The notes beneath the pieces were generated by a model. The model saw only the letters and a list, made by a program, of their open reading frames with translations, was not told the DNA's origin and ran no database searches. Shown one piece after another: positions 31,276 to 40,815 of a stretch of DNA of 64,000 nt; the first letter of the stretch is position 1, and every line of letters starts with the position of its first letter. A program made the position numbers and the translations under genes. This stretch comes from Trifolium pratense (lineage: Eukaryota > Streptophyta > Magnoliopsida > Fabales > Fabaceae): the NCBI RefSeq assembly GCF_020283565.1, contig NC_060059.1, forward strand, positions 15,941,501-16,005,500, written 5' to 3'.

Positions 31276-31405
31276 CACTACTACAAAAAAAGGGTTTTAA
31301 TAGCACTTATTTAATAGCACTTTTTTAGAAGTGCTATTAAAAAAGTAAAAACGGAGCCTTATAATAGCGGTTTTAATAAAAACGCTATTAAATAATGGCA
31401 AGCAC
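31276..31405. mobile_element. CACTA-type transposon end
   Basis: Starts CACTACTACAAAAAAAGGG, a standard plant CACTA terminus, followed by several direct and inverted TTTAATAGC / GCTATTAAA subterminal motifs. The opposite GTAGTG end is not found. It lies between the ALMT copy A promoter and its first exon; copy B has no such sequence there. Confidence 0.65.
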
Positions 31406-31454
31406 CACCCAATCAAATACTCTATATAACTATCGTGAATATTTTCCTAGAGGA

Positions 31455-31482
31455 GTATCATTTCTATTTATATAGAAAGAAA
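31455..31482 (-). promoter_or_regulatory. Conserved TATA region of ALMT copy A
   Basis: GAGTATCATTTCTATTTATA followed by TAGAAAGAAAG matches the block upstream of copy B (about 48127-48157). On the minus strand this contains a TATA-box-like CTATATAAATA. Conservation between the paralogues supports a core promoter. Confidence 0.55.
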
Positions 31483-31694
31483 GAGGAGACATATAGTTTG
31501 GTTGGAAACAATTTGCCAACTTGGTGTGTATGTAATTTGACAAACAAGAATATATTTTGAGATGTGGTAAATGTATCGCAATTGGTGGAACACAAAATTT
31601 ATTTCTTGAATTTGGTTTAATGACAGGGTGAATCCTAAATGGCAATAAGTATTTTTTTGATTAGTGGTGTGATATAACAATCAAGTTGGCTTAT

Positions 31695-31851
31695 TTACCG
31701 ATCATTAATTGGTTCAGTGGTGAATGACGCTGAACTTGGTAAAGAGGATCGCGATTCAATCCCCCACAATTGCGATCGGGAGTGACTGGAACTACTTGAT
31801 GCCAGAACTGACACACGAACCAGATTAAACTGGTGATGAAAACAAAAAAAA
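31695..31851 (+). mobile_element. tRNA-derived SINE with 15-bp TSD
   Basis: A-box-like GGTTCAGTGGT and B-box-like GCGATTCAATCCC in the head, A-rich tail at 31842-31851. Exact direct repeats ATCAAGTTGGCTTAT occur at 31680-31694 and 31852-31866. The head differs from the SINE families at 3645, 18011 and 21778. Confidence 0.85.
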
Positions 31852-31866
31852 ATCAAGTTGGCTTAT

Positions 31867-32752
31867 CTTGTCAAAATAAAAAAAAAGTGGCAAGTGTTAC
31901 TAAATCGCAACTTGTAATAAAGTGATAAGTAAAAATGTAAGATCTCTCCATGTGGGCTGTTATTAATTTTTTTTATTAGTCTTTTTTTTTTCAATTAAAA
32001 TAAAAGATATTCATTCATTTAAATTGGGAGAGTACATTAAATTCAATTACAAATTTAATACCGCTAAAAATGAAAAAGATGAATCTGCGAACAAACTCAC
32101 ATCATCTAAGTTAATAGCATAAAATGATATTATCATGCCTACTTAGTCATTCTGTGAATCAATAGTTGACCGAAGTTGATCTGCCAATTCAATCAAACGA
32201 ACATCGCAACAAGACAAGAAAGCAACCACCGCACCAAGACGGGACGGCGAAATCACAAAAAAAAATAAAATAAAAGAAAATCATAATCTATGTGAACTAC
32301 TTATTTATATTAAAGCAAATCAAGAAGATGCACAGAGGTGATTTCAGGTCGAAAAAAGACCCAAAATCAACCCCTTCAGTAAAAGAAGATGAAGAAACTT
32401 GAGATGAAAGAAGAACTTATCTCTCTAAAAATTAGGGTCAGCTATACAGTCTTCATTTATACAAGATGAATAATTTTTTTTTAATTAGTCTTGATTGTTA
32501 TAAATTTAATTTGATGACGGCGTCTAATATGAACTTGATTTAAAAATATATCTTACTATTTTAAATATATTTTAATTAAATATTAGACATGTTTTTTAAT
32601 TTTTATTAACTTAAATAGGTTTATATCCTTTAAATCATTTTTTAGAAGTTTATATCAGACATACACACCTAATTTTATTCGTGCAACAAAGTTTTTTGTT
32701 ATCTATTCGCGCAACAAAGTTGATAATTAGGAACAAAAAGTAATTAATGTTA

Positions 32753-32756
<4 letters not shown>
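31867..32756. other. AT-rich intergenic, no gene
   Basis: No supported gene or complete element. A few short A/T runs only. Confidence 0.4.

Positions 32757-32838
<82 letters not shown>
32757..32838. repeat. (TA)n microsatellite, about 80 bp
   Basis: An uninterrupted TA dinucleotide run. The 71-codon frame across it is a repeat artefact. Confidence 0.97.
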
Positions 32839-32841
<3 letters not shown>

Positions 32842-33178
32842 GAGTCATCCGTTGATTCCAGGTAAGTCTCCATTGACATACTCCGCTTAATAACTCGATA
32901 TCGACATTATATTTATTCAATCCAACCGTTGAATTCAAAGATCTTATTGAGTAGATCAACTCCACAAATTTTTGTAAAAATTCAAAAAATATAGTTATGT
33001 ATTCAGACTATTGAAATTCAACGATTTTTTTAAAAATTTGTCGTACGTTCAATTGAAGCTATCAGAAAAAGTATCAAATGGTTTTGAATTTTTACAAAAA
33101 TTTGTGCAATTGATCTAGTCAATGAGATCTTTGAATTCAACGGTTGGATTGAAGAAATATAATGCCACGGATCCCTCC
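32839..33178. mobile_element. Foldback MITE embedded in a (TA)n tract
   Basis: Ends GAGGAGTCATCCG and CGGATCCCTCC. Long inner inverted arms (AATCCAACCGTTGAATTCAA near 32919 against TTGAATTCAACGGTTGGATT near 33131, plus ACAAATTTTTGTAAAAATTC and its complement). TA repeats flank both sides, about 80 bp left and about 15 bp right. Confidence 0.75.
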
Positions 33179-33680
33179 TATATATATATATATAAGATAA
33201 CCCAAAATAAATGACAACAACGGTAATAAAATGGCAACTGGGATCTTGACCACAAAAAAAAAATGGCAAGTAACTACTGGGACTCAAATTGTAACACGGT
33301 TCTTGAATTTTTCTTATAACTCGATCACTTGTTTGTTATTGACTCAAATTCCCTTTTAGCGGTAAAAATATCTAATTCTTTAGGTGATTAGTTATTAGGG
33401 AAAGTATTTGGAAAATCGATTTGTTCCATAATTATATTTCAATATTTCGAAAGTAAATATGTTCATGTGGTCAATCATCTAAGTTCCAATAGTTTTAAAG
33501 TCAATATGTTCATATGGTCAATCATCTCAGAGTCAAATTATTACTATTTCATACTAATGGAGCCATTAATTTTTTTTTCTTCATACTAATGGTGAAATAA
33601 TTCCAAATTCAATTCAATAATGACCGGTTCCTTTTTTTGACAATAATAATGACCGATTCCTGAAAAGCGTAACAAAGATA

Positions 33681-33982
33681 CTCCCTTCGTCCCAAATTAT
33701 AAGGGAAAATAAAAAAATCATAACTTATTAAGAAAAAGTAAAACATGATAATTTGAAATATGTTTTTGTGGGTTTTTCTTGGAATAAGTTGTATAGGAAG
33801 ATGTAAAACCAATTTTTATTGGTTGTTGTTTATTGAGAAAAGGGGAGAGAGAGAAAATTAAATGCAATTTGCATTTAATTTTATGAGAATAAGGGAAAAA
33901 CATTCTTGAAAATGATTTTTTCTCTTATAATTTGGGACAAAAAAAATGGACTTTTTTCCCTTATAATTTGGGACGGAAGGAG
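33681..33982. mobile_element. Stowaway-type MITE, 302 bp
   Basis: Inverted ends CTCCCTTCGTCCCAAATTAT and ATAATTTGGGACGGAAGGAG, TA on both sides. A second internal copy of the right-end motif (TTATAATTTGGGACAAAA) lies near 33925-33942. Confidence 0.85.
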
Positions 33983-34019
33983 TATTATTTTTTTAAATGA
34001 ACGTATACATTATTGGTTA

Positions 34020-34219
34020 CTAGAGTAATTCTTAGTTGGGCACAACCCAAACAAAAATTCATTTAGGTACACACTTATACAAAAGAAAAAGTAAATGTTA
34101 AATAAATTAGTCACATCATTTAAAATTAATTAATCATTTTACAATTTATTTTTTTAAAATTATGTGTGTGTGCCCAACACCTTTTATTTGGTGTTGGGCC
34201 TAAGGAAGTGTTCCTCTAG
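34020..34219. mobile_element. Tourist/Harbinger-like MITE, 200 bp
   Basis: Ends CTAGAGTAATTC and TTCCTCTAG with inner GTTGGGC/GCCCAAC inverted motifs, flanked by TTA on each side (34017-34019 and 34220-34222), the usual 3-bp target of the PIF/Harbinger group. Confidence 0.6.
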
Positions 34220-34301
34220 TTACTATGTTGTTAAGAACATTATTATATATATACGAACTCAAGTTTAAATTCGGATACTTCACATTATTTTAAAAATTTA
34301 A

Positions 34302-34830
34302 GGCTTTAATACAGTTTTGATCCCCCTATTTTGAAAAACCTGAACTTTTGATCCCCCTATTTTAAAACTCAGCACTTTTGATCCCCCTATTTTAGTTTTT
34401 TGTTAGTTTTAGTCCCCCACCTCAATTTGGTCAAACTTTTGCTAATGTGTCATGTTCACTGATGACGTGGCATTGTACATGTGGACAACTTGCTATGATG
34501 ATGTCAGAAAAATTGGTGACACACAATATTTGACCTATAGAGATGCATGTTTTGCAATGGGATTCCATAAAGATGATCGTGTTTACATCACTGCAATCAA
34601 AGAAGCAAAAGATTGGGGCTCGGGACACTATCTAAGGAAATTGTTTGTCCACATGTACAATGCCACGTCATTAGTGAGCATGACACATTAGCAAAAGTTT
34701 GACCAAATTGAGGTGGGGGACTAAAACTAACAAAAAACTAAAATAGGGGGATCAAAAGTGCTGAGTTTTAAAATAGGGGATCAAAAGTTCAGGTTTTTCA
34801 AAATAGGGGGATCAAAACTGCATTAAAGCC
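34302..34830. mobile_element. Pack-MULE with captured helicase exon fragment
   Basis: Arms of about 187 bp (34302-34488 and 34645-34830) are near-identical inverted repeats that start GGCTTTAATACAGTTTTGAT. They contain repeated GATCCCCCTATTTT motifs. Exact 9-bp duplications AAAATTTAA lie at 34293-34301 and 34831-34839. The 156-bp core is unrelated to the arms and codes for a helicase piece. MULEs that carry host or foreign gene fragments are known as Pack-MULEs. Confidence 0.88.
34489..34648 (+). pseudogene. Helitron PIF1-like helicase fragment inside the MULE
   Basis: The core translates to YDDVRKIG, LTYRDACFAMGF, DDRVYITAIKEA, WGSGHYLRKLFV. This matches the pattern of plant Helitron/PIF1-like helicases (SFEDIRTVNG...TYRDACFALG...DD.EY...I.EA..WGSGH.LRKLFV), recalled from the family rather than searched. 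It fits exactly between the two arms and is open through the right arm to 34691. It lacks the helicase nucleotide-binding motifs, so it is not an active enzyme. Confidence 0.72.
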
Positions 34831-34861
34831 AAAATTTAATTACTAAATTGTTTGACAAAAA

Positions 34862-35672
34862 TATTGATGCTGAATTAAGTTATCCCATTCTATGGAAACA
34901 ATTTTATATAGAATAAATTGTAGGTTTTAAAAGTGAAAATTTGTTGACATAAAACACGGGGAATGTCCCATATGGATGCTGAATTAAAGGAATTTCAAGT
35001 TATCCCAATCTATGGAAACAATTTTATATAAAAGAAATTGTAGGTTTTAAAAGTGAAAATTTATTGACACAAAACACGGAGAGTGTCCCATATGGATGCT
35101 GAAGGGAAGAAATTTCAAGTTATCCCAATCTATCCCAATCTATGGAAACAATTTTGTATAAAAGAAATTGTAGGTTTTAAAAGTGAAAATATATTGACAC
35201 GAAACACGGGGAGTATCCCATATGGATGCTGAAGGGAAGAAATTTCAAGTTATCCCAATCTATGGAAACAATTTTGTATAGAAGAAATTGTAGGTTTTAA
35301 AAGTAAAAGTTTATTGACACAAAACACGGGGAGTGTCCCATATGGATGTTGAAGAAATGAATTTCAAGTTATCTCAATCTATGGAAACAATTTTGTATAG
35401 AATAAATTGTAGGTTTTTAAAGTGAAAGTTTATTGGCACAAAACACGGAGAGTGTCTCATATGGATGCTGAAGAGAATGAATTTCAAGTTATCTCAATCT
35501 ATGGAAACAATTTTGTATAGAAAAAATTGTAGGTTTTAAAAGTGACAGTTTATTGACACAAAACACGGGGAGTGTCCCATATGGATGCTGAAGGGAAGAA
35601 ATTTCAAGTTATCTCAATCTATGGAAACAACTTTGTATAGAAGAAATTGTAGGGTTTAAAAATGGAAGTTGT
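34862..35672. repeat. Tandem array of seven ~120-bp units
   Basis: Units begin GATGCTGAA and hold TCTATGGAAACAATTTT, AAATTGTAGGTTTTAAAAGT, TTATTGACACAAAACACGG and GTGTCCCATATG. Starts are near 34864, 34977, 35094, 35224, 35344, 35464 and 35583. The third unit has an internal duplication TATCCCAATC. The last unit decays after AATTGTAGGGTTT. Confidence 0.9.
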
Positions 35673-35771
35673 TTGTTTGTTGATTTATGTTCGAAGTATA
35701 ACAATTATATTATTATGTCTTTTTTTATAAAAAAACACCAATTGTCTAAGTGATGTATTTAATCGTCATCG

Positions 35772-35799
35772 CCCGTGCGTCTCACGGGTTCCTAACTAG
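35772..35799 (+). mobile_element. Helitron-like 3' terminus
   Basis: A hairpin CCCGTG-CGTCT-CACGGG followed by TTCCTAACTAG and then T. Plant Helitrons end in a short GC-rich hairpin about 10 nt before a CTRR terminus and insert between A and T. The 5' TC end was not identified; the tandem array may be its interior. Confidence 0.55.
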
Positions 35800-35883
35800 T
35801 ATATATACGAACTCAAGTTTAAATTCGGATACTTCACATTATTTTAAAAATTTAATTACTAAATTGTTTGACAAAAATATTGA
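35800..35883. repeat. Copy of the 34243-34301/34831-34872 segment without the MULE
   Basis: TATATACGAACTCAAGTTTA through AATTGTTTGACAAAAATATTG repeats the sequence that flanks the Pack-MULE and carries a single AAAATTTAA where the MULE copy has two. It is a natural empty site. Confidence 0.88.
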
Positions 35884-37317
35884 ACGAGAATTTTTTTAAG
35901 ACAAATTATTTAATCCTACCTAGTCTTAAAAACTTAAGCTTTGTTCCAGTGATTTTCTTTTTTATGTTTTGAAATTTTTAAAAATCAAAATCAGTTTATG
36001 CTTTGAGAAATTTTAAAATTTTCAAAAGTCAAAATCAGTTTCAGTTTTGAGTTATGAAATTTTTAAAAATCAAAATCAGTTTCAAACATAAAATAGAGTG
36101 GTTGTTGGTGGTGGTGGTCAAAATGGTGTTTGGCAATGGTCGAAGTGGTAGTTGGCGGTGAATAGAGTGGTGGTCATATTGGAGATCTTATGTGAGTAGA
36201 GTGGTGACTGGTTGTGGTTGGTAGTGGTCAGTGGTGATGGTGTCATAGTGGCGGTTAGTAGTGATTGGAGTGGTGATCTGAATATATTGAGGTTGAGTTG
36301 TGGTCGGCAACCATTGATGCGTGGACTTGAATGAAATTTCTCCACTGAGATTGATGACTAAGAATTTTATTGCAGGACAAATGATCCTAAAAGTTGCTTC
36401 AAACAAAGTGGCCAATTATAAGAAATCGTGTTATGATAATCAACATGCTTTTATACAATTTGCATGTTTGATACTTTTGGTTTTCTAACACCAGATATAT
36501 CGTTGATCTTTTGAAAAGAGTTTAAAACATCATGCATAACAATATTGTCTCTCCTAGGTCATTGAATGTTTTTTAGGAGGATTAATTTTGTCATCCAAAA
36601 AGAATTAGCAGCACAGCTTATTACCAATTGACTTTCGTTCATGTATAATTATTTTGGATATATATAACTCATTTACATTTTGGAAAATAAATAATGTATA
36701 AACCTTTAGTGTTTTTTTAGAGTTTTAGTGGAAAACTGTTTTGAAATATAATAAAGAACCAACTCAACTCTATTTTACCCGTATTAGTTTTAGTTTTAAA
36801 GTTTACTTTCAAAATCAAAAACCAAAAAATTACAACCACCATAAATCGGCCATTTGCTAGTCGTATATGAGAAAATAAGCAACATAGGTAGGAAGTTTTC
36901 TTCATTTGTTATCATTATTTATCGTGCTACATATTTCATGGGAATTAATTCACTCAGTGGCGACTCCAGGAATAATATTAAGTCTGTGCACAATTTTAAC
37001 CGCAAATACACGAATGTTTATTGGTTTAAGGTTTTTTGATCGGTGTTCAACCGGATCAGACCGTTTTTAACTAATAATATATATCCTGTGTCAAAAAAAC
37101 TAATAATATATATATTATTTATATATTTGATTCATAAATAACTACATAGTAAAAGTCATAAACTCCCCACAATAATAATACATTTTTTACCATATCTATG
37201 TAAAATTGGAAACAAAGTTGATTTTTTTTAGTATTTTTAATAATTTATATAAACAAATAAAGAAAATAAAATAAAAAAACAAAAACAAAAGGGAAAGAAA
37301 ATAAATCACGGAGCTGG

Positions 37318-37320
<3 letters not shown>
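35884..37320. other. AT-rich intergenic with low-order repeats
   Basis: Three copies of a GAAATTTTTAAAAATCAAAA motif lie at 35965-36080, and a degenerate GGTGGT-rich stretch lies at about 36100-36320. No gene seen. Confidence 0.4.
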
Positions 37321-37357
<37 letters not shown>

Positions 37358-37441
37358 ACTAGGAGTTTTTTTTTAGTTTACAATAAGCTGAGAATCGAAC
37401 TCAGGACCTTTGAACACAAGTCCCCAATGTAAAAAACGCAT

Positions 37442-37483
<42 letters not shown>
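37321..37483 (-). repeat. Poly-T, tRNA-like SINE remnant and (AT)n
   Basis: Thirty T at 37321-37350, then on the minus strand a B-box-like GAGTTCGATTC (about 37393-37403), then (AT)n at 37446-37483. Possibly an old minus-strand SINE with a long tail; no target duplication seen. Confidence 0.4.
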
Positions 37484-37488
<5 letters not shown>

Positions 37489-38285
37489 CTGCCTTAAAAA
37501 ACTACTGTTCATTATCTTCAACCTTTGAACTAAAATAAAAAAACGTATTTTTCATTCTTGCATCAAATTGGATAAGTAAATATACCATTTTGCTCAGAAT
37601 TTCATGAGGATTATGAATATACACTTAACTTTTATTAACTCTTACTCAAACATTCAAATTTTCAGATTAAAGTAAGAACCCAAAAAAAAAAATTGGGAGC
37701 CCGGGCACGTGCACAGGCTCGTTGGGCGGCATAATCACCCCTGAATCCACTCATGTGTATTTTACACATGAGAGAGTAGAGTGTGATGTATCATTATTAA
37801 AATTTCCTTCATCTACATTTCTTAAATTTTTCTCTTATAATGAAGGCGAAATTAGGTTTATAAATTATCTCATTTATAAAGTGTTCAATTAATCTTCAAT
37901 TTTTTAAATAATATTAGACATAACATACCTCACATTTGACACAATAAAGAAACCTAAAATACTTGTTTTTTTTTCTTCGTTAATTACCATATTATCAAGC
38001 AAGCCCATTTGCTTATTTGCTTTTGTTATTGTACAAAAATTTATTCACTATTTTGTACAACATTTATTAAAAATCCGTAAAGAAATATAACATCGCTCTT
38101 AAAAAAAATACCACAGTAATATAAAACTACAATATTAAGGATTCAATTTTTAAACTATTTATTTACAATTTTGTCCATTTTATAATATTATTTAAATCTT
38201 TAATTTTATAAAGCTAGTTAATACACATTTCAATAAAAACAATATCTCATCACTACAATATAAATTGATCTTACCTGATTAGAGT
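37484..38285. other. AT-rich intergenic
   Basis: I see no supported gene or element. Confidence 0.35.
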
Positions 38286-38365
38286 CACTATAAGAAATCT
38301 CCAAATTGTTGACCAAATTTACTAACAGCCAAAAGCCCTAAAAAATCCCTTGTTTTCTTGTAGTG
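38286..38365. mobile_element. Miniature CACTA element, 80 bp
   Basis: Ends CACTATAAGAAA and TTTTCTTGTAGTG are imperfect inverted repeats, flanked by AGT at 38283-38285 and 38366-38368, the 3-bp target length of CACTA elements. Non-coding. Confidence 0.65.
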
Positions 38366-38672
38366 AGTCGACGTAATTGGTGGCATTCTTCTTCGGTAAA
38401 GGGGGGCTGTATCCACAAAAACTCCGACCCTCGAATACGTAATTGCGTGAAGTGAAGATTTTAGAGAGTAAGTAAAGTACCTGAGCCTTCTGCTTGAGAA
38501 GGTATATATAGTCTCCAGTGTCAAACCAAAACTATTAATGTGAGGATGACTACAACGTCCTCACCATTATTACATTTTTTTGTTATCATGTTATAAGTAT
38601 GAATTTTTACCTATATGCATGGACAATCATAAGATTAAACATATCTCCATATGGGACACCGACACATATAAC

Positions 38673-39152
38673 CAGTGGAGGAACCAGAAAAAATATTGTG
38701 AGTGGACCGAAAAATAGTCAATTTATTTTCAAATTGAAATTTTTTTTCCTAAATTTTTATATGTTACAATTTTGGTACCAACAATCTATATTTTTACTCT
38801 AAAAATTGTGATTTTTGGCCATAAAGATGATTTATTGTCTCCAACATTGAATCGAAAGAAAACCCACTTGGGTTGGTGCATTGGTATTGACTTGGGACCT
38901 GAGAGTGTGCTCCTCTTGAGGTTTGAGGTTCGATTCTCTCTGGCGCCAATTTGGGTGGGCTGATTTAGATTCTTCAAAAAAAAAACATTGAATCGAAAGA
39001 TAAAATATCAAATTTGAGACCAAAATTCACATTTTTTGGCATTAAAATTCGCTATTTTTACATCAAGAAAGAAGAAAAAAACATTGAGATAGGACTAAAA
39101 TTGTAACAAATATAAAAATATGAGACTTAAAAAATTAAATATTAATTAAACA
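38673..39152. mobile_element. Right-truncated hAT copy (family of 50042-50695) holding a SINE
   Basis: Starts CAGTGGAGGAACCAG and runs in parallel with 50042-50385, sharing ACAATTTTGGTACCAACAAT and TTTACTCTAAAAATTGTGAT. It stops near AATTAATTAAACATA. The right terminus is missing. A SINE interrupts it at 38860-38984. Confidence 0.75.
38860..38984 (+). mobile_element. Short SINE with 16-bp TSD inside hAT copy
   Basis: Head CCCACTTGGGTTGG, B-box GGTTCGATTCT and an A tail. Exact 16-bp repeats ACATTGAATCGAAAGA lie at 38844-38859 and 38985-39000. The paralogous sequence near 50212-50228 has the uninterrupted target. Same family as 21778-22014 but shorter. Confidence 0.92.
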
Positions 39153-39510
39153 TATCTCACAAGTTCCCCGACAATTCACTATTCTTTAAACAAACATTTA
39201 ATTATGTGAAGACAAATAATATTTGAATTTCAATATTTTGATGGTCAATCATATCAATTTGCACTTTGCAGTTATTAATACTCATTTCTCAACGTTGAAG
39301 CAATCTCAAATTCAAAAGATACAGTCGTCATCGTTTGTTGATGAAATAAGTACCACTCCTTTTGTTTCGTATTATTCTCTGCCGTGTTCCTTATTTCATT
39401 CTCATCAATCCTCTTCGTTCTTTTTTCACTGCTCCTTAAAAGCCACGAAGGAAACCTAAGAAAGAGACATAGATTAGAGGTTTCCTATTGTTCCGTTTAG
39501 GGGCCATGCC

Positions 39511-40810
39511 TGTTAGATAATAATATTATTAGGGCTTTAAGTATTGGGCTTTATATGTTAGTAGTTTAGTAGTCCATTAGGAATTATTTTGTAATCCTTA
39601 TTTTGTTAAGTAATGCTATTATAATATTATTGAAACCCTAGCCGTCACTTTGTGTTTCTCTCTGAACTTTAACATGGTATCTAGAGCAAGGTTCGATCCA
39701 CCTTGAACAATCTGTCGTTTCCGCTGTCGAGTTTCCAACAAAAATTGGAAATATATTTGTTGTCGAAAATCTGATGAGAATGAATTTGTTTGAGTTCCTG
39801 TAGCTGCGATTTTGGTCTCTCTTGGTGTGATTTTTCCATTGAGGCAAATATTTGCTTGTGTTATGAGATGAGTGTCTTGTGTCTTTGGATTCTTTGTGGC
39901 CATGAAGTGCTTGTTTCTTGGGGGCTGTACGTTGTGCGTGTTTATGTTGGACTAGTAGCTTTTTCTTGGCATTGTTTACTGATGATGCAAATTCTTTGCA
40001 ACAACAACTCGGTTAGTTATGATTCTTTGAACCGTGAAATTTGTTTGTTTTCGCTTGGTTTTCTTTGGTGGAATCCTATTCGATTTTATTCTGTTTTGGT
40101 TTGATTAGTTTCGTTCTGTCTGATTGATCCTCTCTTAATTTAGTTTTGTTGGTCTGTTTGGTTTGATTTGGTTTAATGTGGTTTGTTTTGTTTCAGTTGG
40201 TCGGTTCTGTTTCATTTGGTTATGTTTAGTTTAGTTTCTTGCGGTTTATTTTGTTTTGTTATGGCTAGTTCTATCTGGTTCTGTCTGGTGAGTTAAGGTA
40301 ATACTCACAATATGTCTGGTGAGCGAAAGCTCGCAATCTGTCTGTCTGGTGAGCGAAAGCTCGCAATCTGAAATTTGAATCCGGTGAGGGAATACTCACA
40401 TTGAATCCGGTGAGGGAATACTCACAATTCGAAGTCTGAAATCTGAAGAAGTTGAATTTGAAGCTATTAGTTAATTTAGTTTATTTTCGGGTTGATTTGT
40501 AACAAGCTCAAAGCTTAGTACGCTTTAGCTTGAGGGGTAGTATTAGAAATAAAATATTTAGTTAGAGTAGTTTGATTTTCGTTTTTTGTTTGACAAACTC
40601 TCGATGATTATCTGATAATGCATTGTGAGTTTGAGGGGAAGTGTTAGATAATAATATTATTAGGGCTTTAAGTATTGGGCTTTATATGTTAGTAGTTTAG
40701 TAGTCCATTAGGAATTATTATAAATTATTTTGTAATCCTTATTTTGTTAAGTAATGCTATTATAATATTATTGAAACCCTAGCCGTCACTTTGTGTTTCT
40801 CTCTGAACCA
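39511..40810 (+). mobile_element. Small non-autonomous LTR element, 1.3 kb
   Basis: LTRs of 164 bp (39511-39674) and about 169 bp (40642-40810) start TGTTAGATAATAATATTATT. A PBS TGGTATCTAGAGC (39675-39687) follows the left LTR, and a polypurine tract TTTGAGGGGAAG precedes the right one. Possible target duplications are ATGCC and ACGCC. The interior (about 970 bp) is non-coding: a GGTTTGTTTTG-rich stretch and then a hairpin array at 40288-40425. It is larger than a classic TRIM but of the same kind. Confidence 0.85.
40288..40425 (+). repeat. Array of five short hairpins in the small LTR element
   Basis: Five stem-loops in 138 nt: GTGAGT...ACTCAC (40288-40308), GAGC-GAAA-GCTC twice (40321 and 40351), and GTGAG-GGAATA-CTCAC twice (about 40384 and 40410). 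Linkers CTGGT/CCGGT and CAATCTG recur. The stem bases differ between types yet stay paired. Confidence 0.75.
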
Positions 40811-40815
40811 ACGCC

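Noticed and set aside
32750..32965. Minus frame with an (IY)n tail
   Set aside because: Translation of the (TA)n microsatellite.
34862..35672. CRISPR-like regular repeats
   Set aside because: Whole 120-bp units are repeated without unique spacers, in a plant nuclear context.
39619..39903. 94-codon minus frame at the LTR/PBS boundary
   Set aside because: Reads antisense through an LTR and PBS; no family match.
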